This document shows positions 8,967 to 16,651 of a stretch of DNA of 64,000 nt, in pieces; the stretch's first letter is position 1, and each line of letters opens with the position of its first letter. The position numbers and the translations under genes were made by a program. Source of the stretch: Bacteroidaceae bacterium. GTDB lineage: Bacteria; Bacteroidota; Bacteroidia; Bacteroidales; Bacteroidaceae. The notes under the pieces are model-generated. The model was not told the DNA's origin, ran no database searches, and saw only the letters and a program-made list of their open reading frames with translations. The stretch is from contig JAGCNZ010000022.1 in NCBI GenBank assembly GCA_017645655.1, positions 23,696 to 87,695 on the forward strand, written 5' to 3'.

Positions 8967-9539
8967 TCATCTAACGCAGACCTTGCTTTGCTCGGTATGA
9001 CCATCCTTATAGCGTACTACTTTGATATGTATGCCTCTTGCAGGATGAAACACACGCATTCCACTGATAGTATAGTAGCTGACACTCTCTATTTCGCCAG
9101 GAAAGATTTGAGAAATAATCGCATTTGGTGTTGTATCTAACCAACTGTCGTAGGAGGTCTGCATGTTGTGAGTCCCAATGGTCGGATGGTAGAACTTCCA
9201 GCTGGTCGTTCCTCCGTCCGGGTATCTCCCCACTGTTTCTTTCGCTGAATGTGTGCCATAGCATAGAGAATCTCTCCATCGTCCATCTGAAGATTGCAGG
9301 ACCAAAAGGCCGTTATCGACAATCTTCAATTTGAATGGAAGATGCAGTTCGGATATAGAAGGTTTGCCGTCGCACCACACTATCAAATGACCACTTGGCT
9401 GTATGATGGTGTTTACCTCGCTCCCTGCATCAATCTGATATTTGCCCTGGTCATCCTCATCAACACAAAAAAAAACACTGCGCCACATCAATGGCTTCTT
9501 GTCCTCGCGAATGATATTCAAGACTGCATGGACTGGCAA
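8967..9539 (-). pseudogene. lamin-tail-domain (LTD) protein, N-terminally truncated remnant
   Basis: The open frame encodes the C-terminal part of an LTD-like beta-sandwich: IQPSGHLIVWCDGKP, LHLPFKL, LLVLQSSDGRWRDSLCYG and VGRYPDGGTTSWKFYHPTIGTHN. It ends with a tail YTISGMRVFHPARGIHI like those on other secreted proteins here. There is no credible start: the frame opens right after a TAA at 9540-9542 with a TTG, no signal peptide is present, and the first beta strands of the domain are missing. A run of nine A on the plus strand near 9467 could have caused a frameshift. The intact protein was probably a secreted surface protein. A real short gene starting at an internal ATG (~9488) cannot be ruled out. 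Confidence 0.6.
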
Positions 9540-9646
9540 TTATTTCAGTTTTTCCTTGTCGAAAAGGGCTATTCTTTGTCTGACTTCGGACTGGAAATTG
9601 TTTTATACCTTTCTTGCACTCTCTTGTGTGAATTGATGTGTCCCGG

Positions 9647-10426
9647 TTACTTCGGTTCTTCGCCTTCTGTATAGCTTTCCAGATAGAGTTGCTCGCCATT
9701 ATAGACGGCATACGTGAACTGCGAAATCCAGTCGCCCAGGACGAGGACGCGTGTTAGATGAGTCAGCGCAAGGTCGAGTTCGATGTGACGATGCCCGAAG
9801 ATGAAGAAATCCACGTCGGGATGCTCCTTCAGATACTGCTTTGCAAAGATGATGAGCGGCTCTTTGTCTTCGCCCTGATAAGGCGGTTCGCCACCATTCC
9901 CATCCTGAGAAACCTCGTGTTTCATGCGGCTGCGCTTGGCCCAATTCAGTCCGAAAGGCACTCCGATGGCTGGGTGCAGCCAGCGGAAACACCACTGACA
10001 GAACTTGTTGTGGAAGATGCTGCGGATCAATTTGAACTTCCAATCTCGGTCGCCAAGCCCGTCGCCATGAGCAAGATAGAACGTCTGGTCGCCTATCTCC
10101 AAAGTGAGAGGCTGGGGATGCAACGTCACGCCGCACTCCTTCTCCAAGTAGTCGAGGCACCAGATGTCGTGGTTGCCGGTAAAGTAATGTACTTCGATTC
10201 CCATGTCGGTCAGTTCGCTGACCTTGCCCAGGAAACGAGTAAAGCCTTTAGGCACAACGCTTTGATACTCGAACCAAAAGTCGAACATGTCACCAAGCAT
10301 GTAGATGGCGCCCGCTTTATCCTTGATTTCATCGAGGAAACGAACCAGTCTTCTTTCTTGCTGACGACGATGCGGAATGGCCAGACTGCCGAGATGTGCG
10401 TCGCATATAAAGTAAATGTTCTTCAT
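9647..10426 (-). CDS. lpxH: metallophosphoesterase, UDP-2,3-diacylglucosamine diphosphatase (LpxH-like)
   Basis: Calcineurin-like phosphoesterase of 259 residues. The metal-binding motifs are in order: CDAHLGS (D9, H11), GDMFDFWFE, GNHD, HGDGLGDRDWKF and GHRHIELDL. The HGDGL-x-D motif and the spacing fit LpxH, which cleaves UDP-diacylglucosamine to lipid X in lipid A synthesis at the inner membrane face. It is the last intact gene of the minus-strand run starting at hisS, 25 nt after the DUF59 gene. The gene symbol is a family-level assignment; a different nucleotide-sugar or phospholipid phosphatase remains possible. Confidence 0.78.
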   Translation of the reverse strand: MKNIYFICDAHLGSLAIPHRRQQERRLVRFLDEIKDKAGAIYMLGDMFDFWFEYQSVVPKGFTRFLGKVSELTDMGIEVHYFTGNHDIWCLDYLEKECGVTLHPQPLTLEIGDQTFYLAHGDGLGDRDWKFKLIRSIFHNKFCQWCFRWLHPAIGVPFGLNWAKRSRMKHEVSQDGNGGEPPYQGEDKEPLIIFAKQYLKEHPDVDFFIFGHRHIELDLALTHLTRVLVLGDWISQFTYAVYNGEQLYLESYTEGEEPK

Positions 10427-10450
10427 CGCTCTATGTTCTGTGTTCTATGT

Positions 10451-10789
10451 TTACAGGAATCCAAGTTCCATCTTTGCTTCTTCGCTCATCATATCCTTGT
10501 CCCATTCAGGCTCGAAGACAAGGTTTACTTCGACCTTTTCAATGCCCGTAATGGTCTCAAGCTTCTGTCGAACGTCCTCGACAATGAAGTCGGCTGCGGG
10601 ACAATTGGGTGCCGTCAGGGTCATATCGACACTCAGCACGGTGTTTTCCTCGCTGAGTTCTATGCGATAGATGAGCCCCAAGTCGTATATGTTGACAGGA
10701 ATCTCGGGGTCGAAGACCGTCTTGAGCACCTCAATCACGCGTTCCTGCATCTCCAGTTCGGTGTTGACATTCGTCTGATTTTCCGTCAT
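10451..10789 (-). CDS. metal-sulfur cluster assembly factor (DUF59 / SufT-PaaD-like)
   Basis: Small cytoplasmic MIP18-family (DUF59) protein, 112 residues from the chosen start. The family core FDPEIPVNIYDLGLIY is present, as is the Cys of LTAPNCPAAD. Proteins of this family help assemble or deliver Fe-S clusters. The frame is open back to 10891, inside radC, but the extra residues do not look like the family. The ATG at 10789 lies 7 nt after the radC stop and is preferred; 10816 is another option. Translational linkage with radC is likely. Confidence 0.85.
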   Translation of the reverse strand: MTENQTNVNTELEMQERVIEVLKTVFDPEIPVNIYDLGLIYRIELSEENTVLSVDMTLTAPNCPAADFIVEDVRQKLETITGIEKVEVNLVFEPEWDKDMMSEEAKMELGFL

Positions 10790-10796
10790 ATCTTCA

Positions 10797-11480
10797 CTAA
10801 ATCTTTCCGTTTTCATGGTAACTGTAATAGTCGTTTCCTGCAAAGATGACATGGTCCACAAGCCTGATACCCACGGCTTTGCAGGCTTCATTTACTTTCT
10901 GGGTGAGGTTGTCGTCTTCCCTGCTTGGCTGCGTTCTGCCGCTTGGATGATTATGGCAAAGCACAACGGCAACAGCTTGACCGAGGATGGCGTGACGAAG
11001 GAGGCAGCGAACATCGACCGAAGCCCCAGCTATACCACCTCGGCTAAGCAGTGCCGAGCCTTTGACTGCCATGCCTTGATCGAGCATTAGCAAGTGGCAC
11101 TCTTCTATTTGAAGGTCTTGAAGAAGCGGACGGAAGTAGTCAACTGTGTCGGAAGTTTCTTTGATACGCATTCGTTTAGGCAGTTCTTCCTTTAGGCGTT
11201 GGTTGGCAAGTTGGCAAGCGGCAATGATGGTAATTGCTTTCGCTTCACCGATTCCTTCGTAACGCATCAGTTCTTGAACGGAGGCTTTGCCCAGAGACAT
11301 CAGACTGTCGCCATAGTCCGAGAGGATGGTTCGCATGATATCGACAGCCGATTTGCCAGGCACGCCGCTTCCGATAAGGATAGCCAGCAGTTCTGCCTTG
11401 CTGAGAGAACCTGCGCCGTTGGCAAGCAAACGCTCGCGAGGTCTGTCTTCCGGAGCCCAATTCTTTATGCCTTTCATCAT
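10797..11480 (-). CDS. radC: RadC family protein (JAB/MPN domain)
   Basis: Cytoplasmic protein of 227 residues. It has an N-terminal helix-hairpin-helix-like region (RYEGIGEAKAITIIAA) and a C-terminal JAB/MPN metal site with CHNHPSGRTQPSREDD. The length and motif are usual for chromosomal RadC. It was once linked to DNA repair, but its true role is not established. It lies in the hisS-to-lpxH minus-strand run. Confidence 0.93.
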   Translation of the reverse strand: MMKGIKNWAPEDRPRERLLANGAGSLSKAELLAILIGSGVPGKSAVDIMRTILSDYGDSLMSLGKASVQELMRYEGIGEAKAITIIAACQLANQRLKEELPKRMRIKETSDTVDYFRPLLQDLQIEECHLLMLDQGMAVKGSALLSRGGIAGASVDVRCLLRHAILGQAVAVVLCHNHPSGRTQPSREDDNLTQKVNEACKAVGIRLVDHVIFAGNDYYSYHENGKI

Positions 11481-11517
11481 TAAATATCTGTTGTCGGTAG
11501 TCCGTTGTCTGTTGTCC

Positions 11518-12615
11518 TTATTTGTAGAAATTATCTTTAAACGCCTGCAGCTCCTCGTTTCTTCCGCAAACGCAGCGCAGCCACCAGGCTCGCAGGAAGC
11601 CTGTTCCGTAGCCGATGAGCTGGATGAAGCTTGCCCAGACGGAAAGGATGCCTATCTTTATGCTCTTGTTACGTATGGAACTGTCGATGAAGACGAGCAT
11701 CGAGAAGAGCAGCAGCGGCAAGAGGAATATCAGCATCCCTCCGATGCCTGCAATGATGCAAAGCATCGGCCCATTTGCGCAGCCTGGCTTGGGCATCTCC
11801 CACAAAGCAATCACTCCTATCAAGGCCAGCAGCATGAAGAGGAAGGCAAAGAGCAGACAGGCGAATGTGCCTATCGTGAAAAGCATCGGTAACAGATGTA
11901 CGAGCTTTAGACTGCCCGGATGCCGTTTCATCAAGTTGATGCGAGCGATTCCCGAGTTGTGAACTTGCTTGAAGAACTTCTTGAAGTCGGTCCTGCGTTT
12001 GTGCCAAACCCACGCTTCAGGAAAGAGACGGCAGCTCGCTCCACTCTTGTAGATGCGCAGGCTCAAGTCGATATCTTCGCCGAAACGCATGGAAGAGAAG
12101 CCGCCAAGCTGTCTGTAAAGGCTGCGGCGAATGCCCAGATTGAAGGAACGCGGATAGAACTTCTTGTCCATCTGCTTCTTGCCACCACGAATGCCGCCAG
12201 TCGTGATGAACGAGGTCATGCTGTAGCTGATGGCCTTTTGCACAGGCGTGAAGTTCTCGTGAGCACGGTCCGGACCGCCCCAAGCATCGCATTCTTTCCT
12301 GTTTAGCTCTGCTTCTACCTCTTTCAAGAAGTCTGGTGGCAGGACGCAATCGCTGTCAAGAAAGATGAGAAACTCGCCCTGGCTACGTTCTGCAGCAAAG
12401 TTTCTGGTCGGTCCTGGCCCGCTATTTTCCTTCGTGTAATAGCGGAGCTGAAGCTTGCCGGCATATTTGTGAACAACACTTTCGCAGGGTTGACTGGAAC
12501 CATCCTCAACAATGATGACCTCCATATCGTGGAAAGTCTGCTGAGTAAGGCTTTCAAGCAGTTCGTCGACCTCTTCCGGACGATTATATACGGGCACTAT
12601 AATTGAGTACTTCAT
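11518..12615 (-). CDS. family 2 glycosyltransferase with C-terminal membrane segments
   Basis: 365-residue GT-A enzyme. The N-terminal domain has MKYSIIVPVYNRPEEV, VIIVEDGSS, the DxD-type FLDSDCVLPP and a later GEDIDLSLR. Two or three hydrophobic segments follow from about residue 245, so it is probably bound to the inner membrane and builds a surface glycan. Its ATG directly abuts the stop of the RsmI-like gene, so the two are co-transcribed. Donor and acceptor cannot be told. Confidence 0.9.
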   Translation of the reverse strand: MKYSIIVPVYNRPEEVDELLESLTQQTFHDMEVIIVEDGSSQPCESVVHKYAGKLQLRYYTKENSGPGPTRNFAAERSQGEFLIFLDSDCVLPPDFLKEVEAELNRKECDAWGGPDRAHENFTPVQKAISYSMTSFITTGGIRGGKKQMDKKFYPRSFNLGIRRSLYRQLGGFSSMRFGEDIDLSLRIYKSGASCRLFPEAWVWHKRRTDFKKFFKQVHNSGIARINLMKRHPGSLKLVHLLPMLFTIGTFACLLFAFLFMLLALIGVIALWEMPKPGCANGPMLCIIAGIGGMLIFLLPLLLFSMLVFIDSSIRNKSIKIGILSVWASFIQLIGYGTGFLRAWWLRCVCGRNEELQAFKDNFYK

Positions 12616-13323
12616 TTACTTGTTAATTAGGAAAATGGCAGGAATCTTGCTCAGGTCGGGCAGTTTCGTTTTCTTCCATTCCGAGATGGGAAGGGTACGG
12701 ATATACTCGTCACCCGTCGTGATGCCTGCAGCAATGCAGAGACGAGTCTGCGGACGAAGGGTTGAGAGGAGTGCCTGAAACATCTTCTCGTTGCGGTAAG
12801 GCGTCTCGATGAAAAGTTGTGTCTGCCCTTCCGTCCACGCTCTTGTCTCGAGTGCTTTCAGTCGTTTGGCACAATCCGATGCGTCAACAGGCAAGTATCC
12901 GTTGAAGGCAAAGCTTTGCCCACCAAGTCCGCTGCTCATCACAGCCATGATCATACTGTTCGGACCTACAAGCGGAACGACTCGCAAGCCTTCCCGTTGA
13001 GCTATCTTTACGATGTCGGCACCCGGGTCGGCTACTGCAGGACAGCCTGCTTCGCTGATGACGCCAACAGATTTGCCTTCTCTTAATGGCTGCAGATACT
13101 GGCTGAACAGCTTCTCGTCGGCATGTTTGCCCATCTCAAAGAACGTGCAATCGTCTATGGGAAAGGCTTTGTCGGTCTGTCTGAGGAAACGTCGTGCCGA
13201 ACGGATATTCTCGACGACGAAGTGCCTGATGCTCATGATAACCTCATGATTGTAAGAGGGCAAGACCTGTTCTATCGTGGTCTCGCCAAGCGTTACGGGA
13301 ATGAGGTAGAGTGCTGCGGGCAT
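12616..13323 (-). CDS. SAM-dependent methyltransferase, RsmI-like (tetrapyrrole methylase fold)
   Basis: 235-residue protein with features of the RsmI branch: VGVISEAGCPAVADPGADIV, VPLVGPNSMIMAVMSSGL, and FIETPYRNEKMF. RsmI 2'-O-methylates C1402 of 16S rRNA. This protein lacks the N-terminal extension of classical RsmI and is the shorter Bacteroidetes type, so the rRNA target is likely but not proven. It follows hisS by 29 nt, a gap holding an AAGATTGAAGGTTGAAAATT-type simple repeat. Confidence 0.85.
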   Translation of the reverse strand: MPAALYLIPVTLGETTIEQVLPSYNHEVIMSIRHFVVENIRSARRFLRQTDKAFPIDDCTFFEMGKHADEKLFSQYLQPLREGKSVGVISEAGCPAVADPGADIVKIAQREGLRVVPLVGPNSMIMAVMSSGLGGQSFAFNGYLPVDASDCAKRLKALETRAWTEGQTQLFIETPYRNEKMFQALLSTLRPQTRLCIAAGITTGDEYIRTLPISEWKKTKLPDLSKIPAIFLINK

Positions 13324-13352
13324 TTCTTTAATTGAAGATTGAAGGTTGAAAA

Positions 13353-14711
13353 TTAAGAATTGATTGATGCTGCGATGTCTTCTGGCGAGACGAGTTGCTG
13401 CTCGCCGCTAGTCATGTTCTTGAGCATCACCTTTCCAGCCTGCATTTCCGTCTCGCCTGTCATGATGACGAAGGGAATGCCTTTCTGGTTCGCATACTGC
13501 ATCTGCTTCTTCATCTTGCTGGCGTCCGGATAGATTTCGCAACGGATACCTTGCTTTCTCAAAGCCGAAAGGATGGGCAGCGAATAGTCTGTTTCCTTCT
13601 CGCCAAAGTTGATGAAGAGCACTTGAGTTGCCGTCGTGACTGCTTCCGGATAGAGGTTCAGCTGGTTGAGGACGTCGTAGATGCGGTCTGCACCAAAGCT
13701 AATCCCTACCCCACTCAGGCCTGGCATGCCGAAGATGCCTGTCAAGTTGTCGTAGCGACCGCCTCCAGTAATGCTTCCTATCTCGACATCGAGGGCTTTT
13801 ACCTCAAAGATGCAGCCCGTATAGTAGTTGAGTCCGCGTGCAAGCGTCAGGTCTAATTCCAGTTCAGAGTGTAGAGTTGAGAGTTTCGAGAGCACAAATT
13901 CCACCTCATCTATGCCTTTCTGCCCTACTTCGCTACCAGCCAAAACCTCTCGCATCGTCTGAATCTTCTGGGCATTCGAGCCGCTGAGGTTTATGATGGG
14001 CTGGAGTTTCTGGATAGCCTCCTCGCTTATGCCGTCCTCGCGAAGTTCTTCGTTCACGGCATCGAGACCAATCTTGTCGAGCTTGTCGATGGCAACGGTA
14101 ATGTCCACAATCTTGTCGGCCTCGCCAATCATTTCAGCTATGCCGCTAAGGATTTTACGGTTGTTTATCTTGATGCAGACGCGAATGCCAAAGTGCTGGA
14201 ACACGGTATCGATAATCTGCATTAATTCCACCTCGCAGAGCAGCGAGTCGCTTCCAACCACGTCGGCATCACATTGATAGAACTCGCGATAGCGTCCCTT
14301 CTGCGGACGGTCGGCTCGCCATACAGGTTGAATCTGATAGCGACGGAAGGGCAAGGCAAGTTCCTCTCTGTGCTGCACGACATAGCGGGCGAAAGGAACC
14401 GTCAAGTCATATCGTAAGCCTTTTTCGCAGAGTTGGGCAGCAAGGTGTCCTGTTGCGCCGTTCGCAAGGTCGTCGGTGGTGATGCCGCGCAGGAAGTCGC
14501 CGCTATTCAGTATCTTGAAGAGCAGTTTGTCACCCTCCTCGCCGTACTTGCCCATCAAGGTCGAGAGGTTCTCCATTGCAGGCGTCTCGATTTGCTCAAA
14601 TCCGTAGAGCGAATAGACCTCGCGAATTGTGTTGAAGATGTAGTTACGACGCGACATCTCCTGCGGTCCGAAGTCGCGCGTTCCTTTTGGTATGCTTGGT
14701 TTCTGTGCCAT
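13353..14711 (-). CDS. hisS: histidyl-tRNA synthetase
   Basis: Class II aminoacyl-tRNA synthetase of 452 residues that charges tRNA-His. Motif 1 region ([12 protein letters not shown]), motif 2 ([20 protein letters not shown]), the histidine-specific [10 protein letters not shown] and motif 3 (GISFGADRI) are present, with the C-terminal anticodon-binding domain. The segment [13 protein letters not shown] just before [10 protein letters not shown] is encoded by DNA (about 13866-13893) resembling the intergenic ACTCTCAACTCTA-type repeat. This may be a repeat-derived replacement in an otherwise normal protein. Confidence 0.96.
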   Translation of the reverse strand: MAQKPSIPKGTRDFGPQEMSRRNYIFNTIREVYSLYGFEQIETPAMENLSTLMGKYGEEGDKLLFKILNSGDFLRGITTDDLANGATGHLAAQLCEKGLRYDLTVPFARYVVQHREELALPFRRYQIQPVWRADRPQKGRYREFYQCDADVVGSDSLLCEVELMQIIDTVFQHFGIRVCIKINNRKILSGIAEMIGEADKIVDITVAIDKLDKIGLDAVNEELREDGISEEAIQKLQPIINLSGSNAQKIQTMREVLAGSEVGQKGIDEVEFVLSKLSTLHSELELDLTLARGLNYYTGCIFEVKALDVEIGSITGGGRYDNLTGIFGMPGLSGVGISFGADRIYDVLNQLNLYPEAVTTATQVLFINFGEKETDYSLPILSALRKQGIRCEIYPDASKMKKQMQYANQKGIPFVIMTGETEMQAGKVMLKNMTSGEQQLVSPEDIAASINS

Positions 14712-14743
14712 AGTGTTATTTTACGTTTTAAACATTTGCGGGC

Positions 14744-14752
14744 GCAAAGTTA
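14744..14752 (-). promoter_or_regulatory. -7 promoter box of hisS
   Basis: Minus strand reads TAACTTTGC (TAnnTTTG) about 33 nt upstream of the hisS ATG. Confidence 0.65.
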
Positions 14753-14790
14753 CGAAAAATAATGAAGAAATTATAATGAAGGAAGAAGAA

Positions 14791-15897
14791 TCATGATTTG
14801 TTTAACCATTTTCGCAAAGGTTCGTCGTAGAAAAGAAGGCATAGGGTGGCTATGAGCACGGAAGCCGCGATGGTGAGAAAAGCCGGTCCCCAGGCATGGG
14901 CATAGTCCGCATAGGGGTTCGGGTCGCGCTGAACCCATGAGATATAGAGGTAAACGAAGGGATATTGAACTATGTAAAGGGGGTAAGACAGTCGTCCGAG
15001 GAAAGAGACGGCCTTCTGTGCCCTGCCCGACAGGACTCCCCTGGCTCCGAACCAGATGATGGTCGGGAAGAAAGAGAAGATGCAGACGAGTTGGTAAACC
15101 GACTCCACATCCTTTCCTCCCAAGAAAGGAAGCCCGAGAAGGGCGACCAGTGCGAGGGTGCAAAGCGAGAACATGGGCAGGTGCAGAGGCTTCGGCTGCC
15201 GCTCGCGGAAGACTCTGGCCATCAGCAGACCCATCGGATAGGCGTAGAGCATCCTGAGCGCACCGCCATAGAAATTCACAGGTTCCGAGCCCCAGCCGTA
15301 TGCTATCCCGCCATCTTCGGTCAGCAGGGCAAAACCGGCAATGGAGATGATAGCGCAGCCGACCCATACCCTCAGCCATTTCGTCGGCAGTCTGTAGAGG
15401 AGAAGTCCATAGAGCAGGCTGCCGATGTACTCGAAGAAGAGCGACCACTGCGGGCCGTTCAGCGGAAAGATTTCCGTAAAGCCGCGAACCTCGATGCTCG
15501 GTGGCGAGGGTATCATGAAGAGTCCCAGCAGGCAGACCAGCATCACGGTCTCGGTTGGAACCAGCGTCCCGTCCCATTTCGTCTGACCTTGTATAATGAA
15601 AGCGACAAGGCCAATCAGCACGCCCATCACTACCATAGGATGCAGGCGGATGAGCCTTCGCTTGATGAAGGAGCCCGTGGTCATGCTGCTCTTCAGCCTG
15701 TCGTCGTAGGCATAGCCCATCACGAACCCCGAGAGGATGAAGAAGAAATCGACAGCCAGGAAGCCGTGGAAGAATTCATACACAGGCGTAGGCCAGACGA
15801 AGAAAATCTTTGCATCGTTGAACACGTGATAGAAGAGCACCATCAGAGCGGCAACGCCCCTCAACCCGTCAAGGAGGTCGTATCGTTGTTTGTTCAT
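14791..15897 (-). CDS. acyltransferase family 3 (OafA/NodX-like) membrane protein
   Basis: Integral membrane protein of 368 residues with about ten hydrophobic segments. The N-terminus carries the family signature DLLDGLRGVAALMVLFYHV, followed by AVDFFFILSGFVMGYAY and RLIRLHPM. Such proteins O-acetylate or otherwise acylate surface polysaccharides, using acyl-CoA from the cytoplasm. It has its own promoter and no clear operon partner, so the target glycan is unknown. Confidence 0.92.
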   Translation of the reverse strand: MNKQRYDLLDGLRGVAALMVLFYHVFNDAKIFFVWPTPVYEFFHGFLAVDFFFILSGFVMGYAYDDRLKSSMTTGSFIKRRLIRLHPMVVMGVLIGLVAFIIQGQTKWDGTLVPTETVMLVCLLGLFMIPSPPSIEVRGFTEIFPLNGPQWSLFFEYIGSLLYGLLLYRLPTKWLRVWVGCAIISIAGFALLTEDGGIAYGWGSEPVNFYGGALRMLYAYPMGLLMARVFRERQPKPLHLPMFSLCTLALVALLGLPFLGGKDVESVYQLVCIFSFFPTIIWFGARGVLSGRAQKAVSFLGRLSYPLYIVQYPFVYLYISWVQRDPNPYADYAHAWGPAFLTIAASVLIATLCLLFYDEPLRKWLNKS

Positions 15898-15916
15898 GAG
15901 AAACAGTGTTTACGGT

Positions 15917-15925
15917 GCAAAGATA
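15917..15925 (-). promoter_or_regulatory. -7 promoter box of the acyltransferase gene
   Basis: Minus strand reads TATCTTTGC (TAnnTTTG) about 20 nt upstream of the ATG at 15897. Confidence 0.65.
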
Positions 15926-15982
15926 CAAAGATATTTCGAGCCAGACAAATATGTAATAAAAAATGTATGATTACTGACACGG

Positions 15983-16100
15983 CACGTTGCATTTGAAATT
16001 ACTCCATGGGATAATTGAATTTATTCCACGTGATAATTTCATTTTACCCACGTGATATTTTATTTTTAACACGTGATAATTTCATCTTTCCCACGTCGTG
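15983..16100. repeat. 22-nt-phased CACGTG repeat array, six units (locus c)
   Basis: Anchors lie at 15986 (GTT), 16008 (GGG in CATGGG), 16030, 16052, 16073 (GTG in CACGTG) and 16095 (GTC). The steps are 22, 22, 22, 21 and 22 nt. Between anchors the DNA is AT-rich, typically ATAATTTCATTTTACC. The array fills the middle of the 370-bp divergent region between the acyltransferase and HU genes, so it is not confined to gene ends. Confidence 0.85.
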
Positions 16101-16211
16101 TTTACAGATAAAGCAGGCTGCGTTTTTGCTCTCATCGCGTCGGTTCTATAAAAAAAATGCGTTTAATAAGTTTTTTTTTGCTTTTCCTTTTCTTCTTTTC
16201 AGTTTTTATTG

Positions 16212-16219
16212 TACCTTTG
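16212..16219 (+). promoter_or_regulatory. -7 promoter box of the HU gene
   Basis: TACCTTTG matches TAnnTTTG, 48 nt upstream of the HU ATG. Confidence 0.6.
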
Positions 16220-16267
16220 TGCCACTTTTCCGATTTAAAATCATAAACACATAATAATCAAACTAAT

Positions 16268-16546
16268 ATGACAAAGATTGAATTAGTTAAGGCCGTTGCC
16301 GAAAAGACAGGCATCGACCAGCCCACAGCTTTGGCTGCCGTGGAAGGTTTCATCGACACCCTCAAGGAGTCGCTCATCAAGAAAGAGAACGTTTACATCC
16401 GCGGATGGGGTACTTGGACACTCAAACATCGTGCTAAGAAGACCGCTCGCAACATCTCCAAGAACACTACTCTCGTTATTCCTGCTCACGACATTCCTTA
16501 TTTCAAGCCCTGCAAGGACTTCCAGGAACAAGTGGCTAAGGCATAA
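16268..16546 (+). CDS. HU family DNA-binding protein
   Basis: Basic nucleoid protein of 92 residues, the normal HU size. The N-terminal helices (MTKIELVKAVAEKTGID) are typical, followed by the DNA-binding arm region with GWGTWTLKHRAKKTARN in place of the usual GFGxFxVxxRxARxGRNP, and a C-terminal YFKPCKDFQEQV. It bends and compacts DNA and probably binds as a dimer. It has its own promoter and a terminator just after it. Confidence 0.93.
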   Translation: MTKIELVKAVAEKTGIDQPTALAAVEGFIDTLKESLIKKENVYIRGWGTWTLKHRAKKTARNISKNTTLVIPAHDIPYFKPCKDFQEQVAKA

Positions 16547-16591
16547 AAAAGAACAATCCCTTCTAAATCTCCCCGAGGGGAGACTTTCCAG

Positions 16592-16621
16592 AAGCTTCCT
16601 CGAAATGGGGAAGCTTTTTTG
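16592..16621 (+). terminator. rho-independent terminator after HU
   Basis: AAGCTTCC (16592-16599) pairs with GGAAGCTT (16609-16616), followed by a T run. A second small hairpin (CTCCCCGAGGGGAG) precedes it. Confidence 0.75.
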
Positions 16622-16651
16622 TTTATTCTCTAATAATCAACGTTTTGAAAC

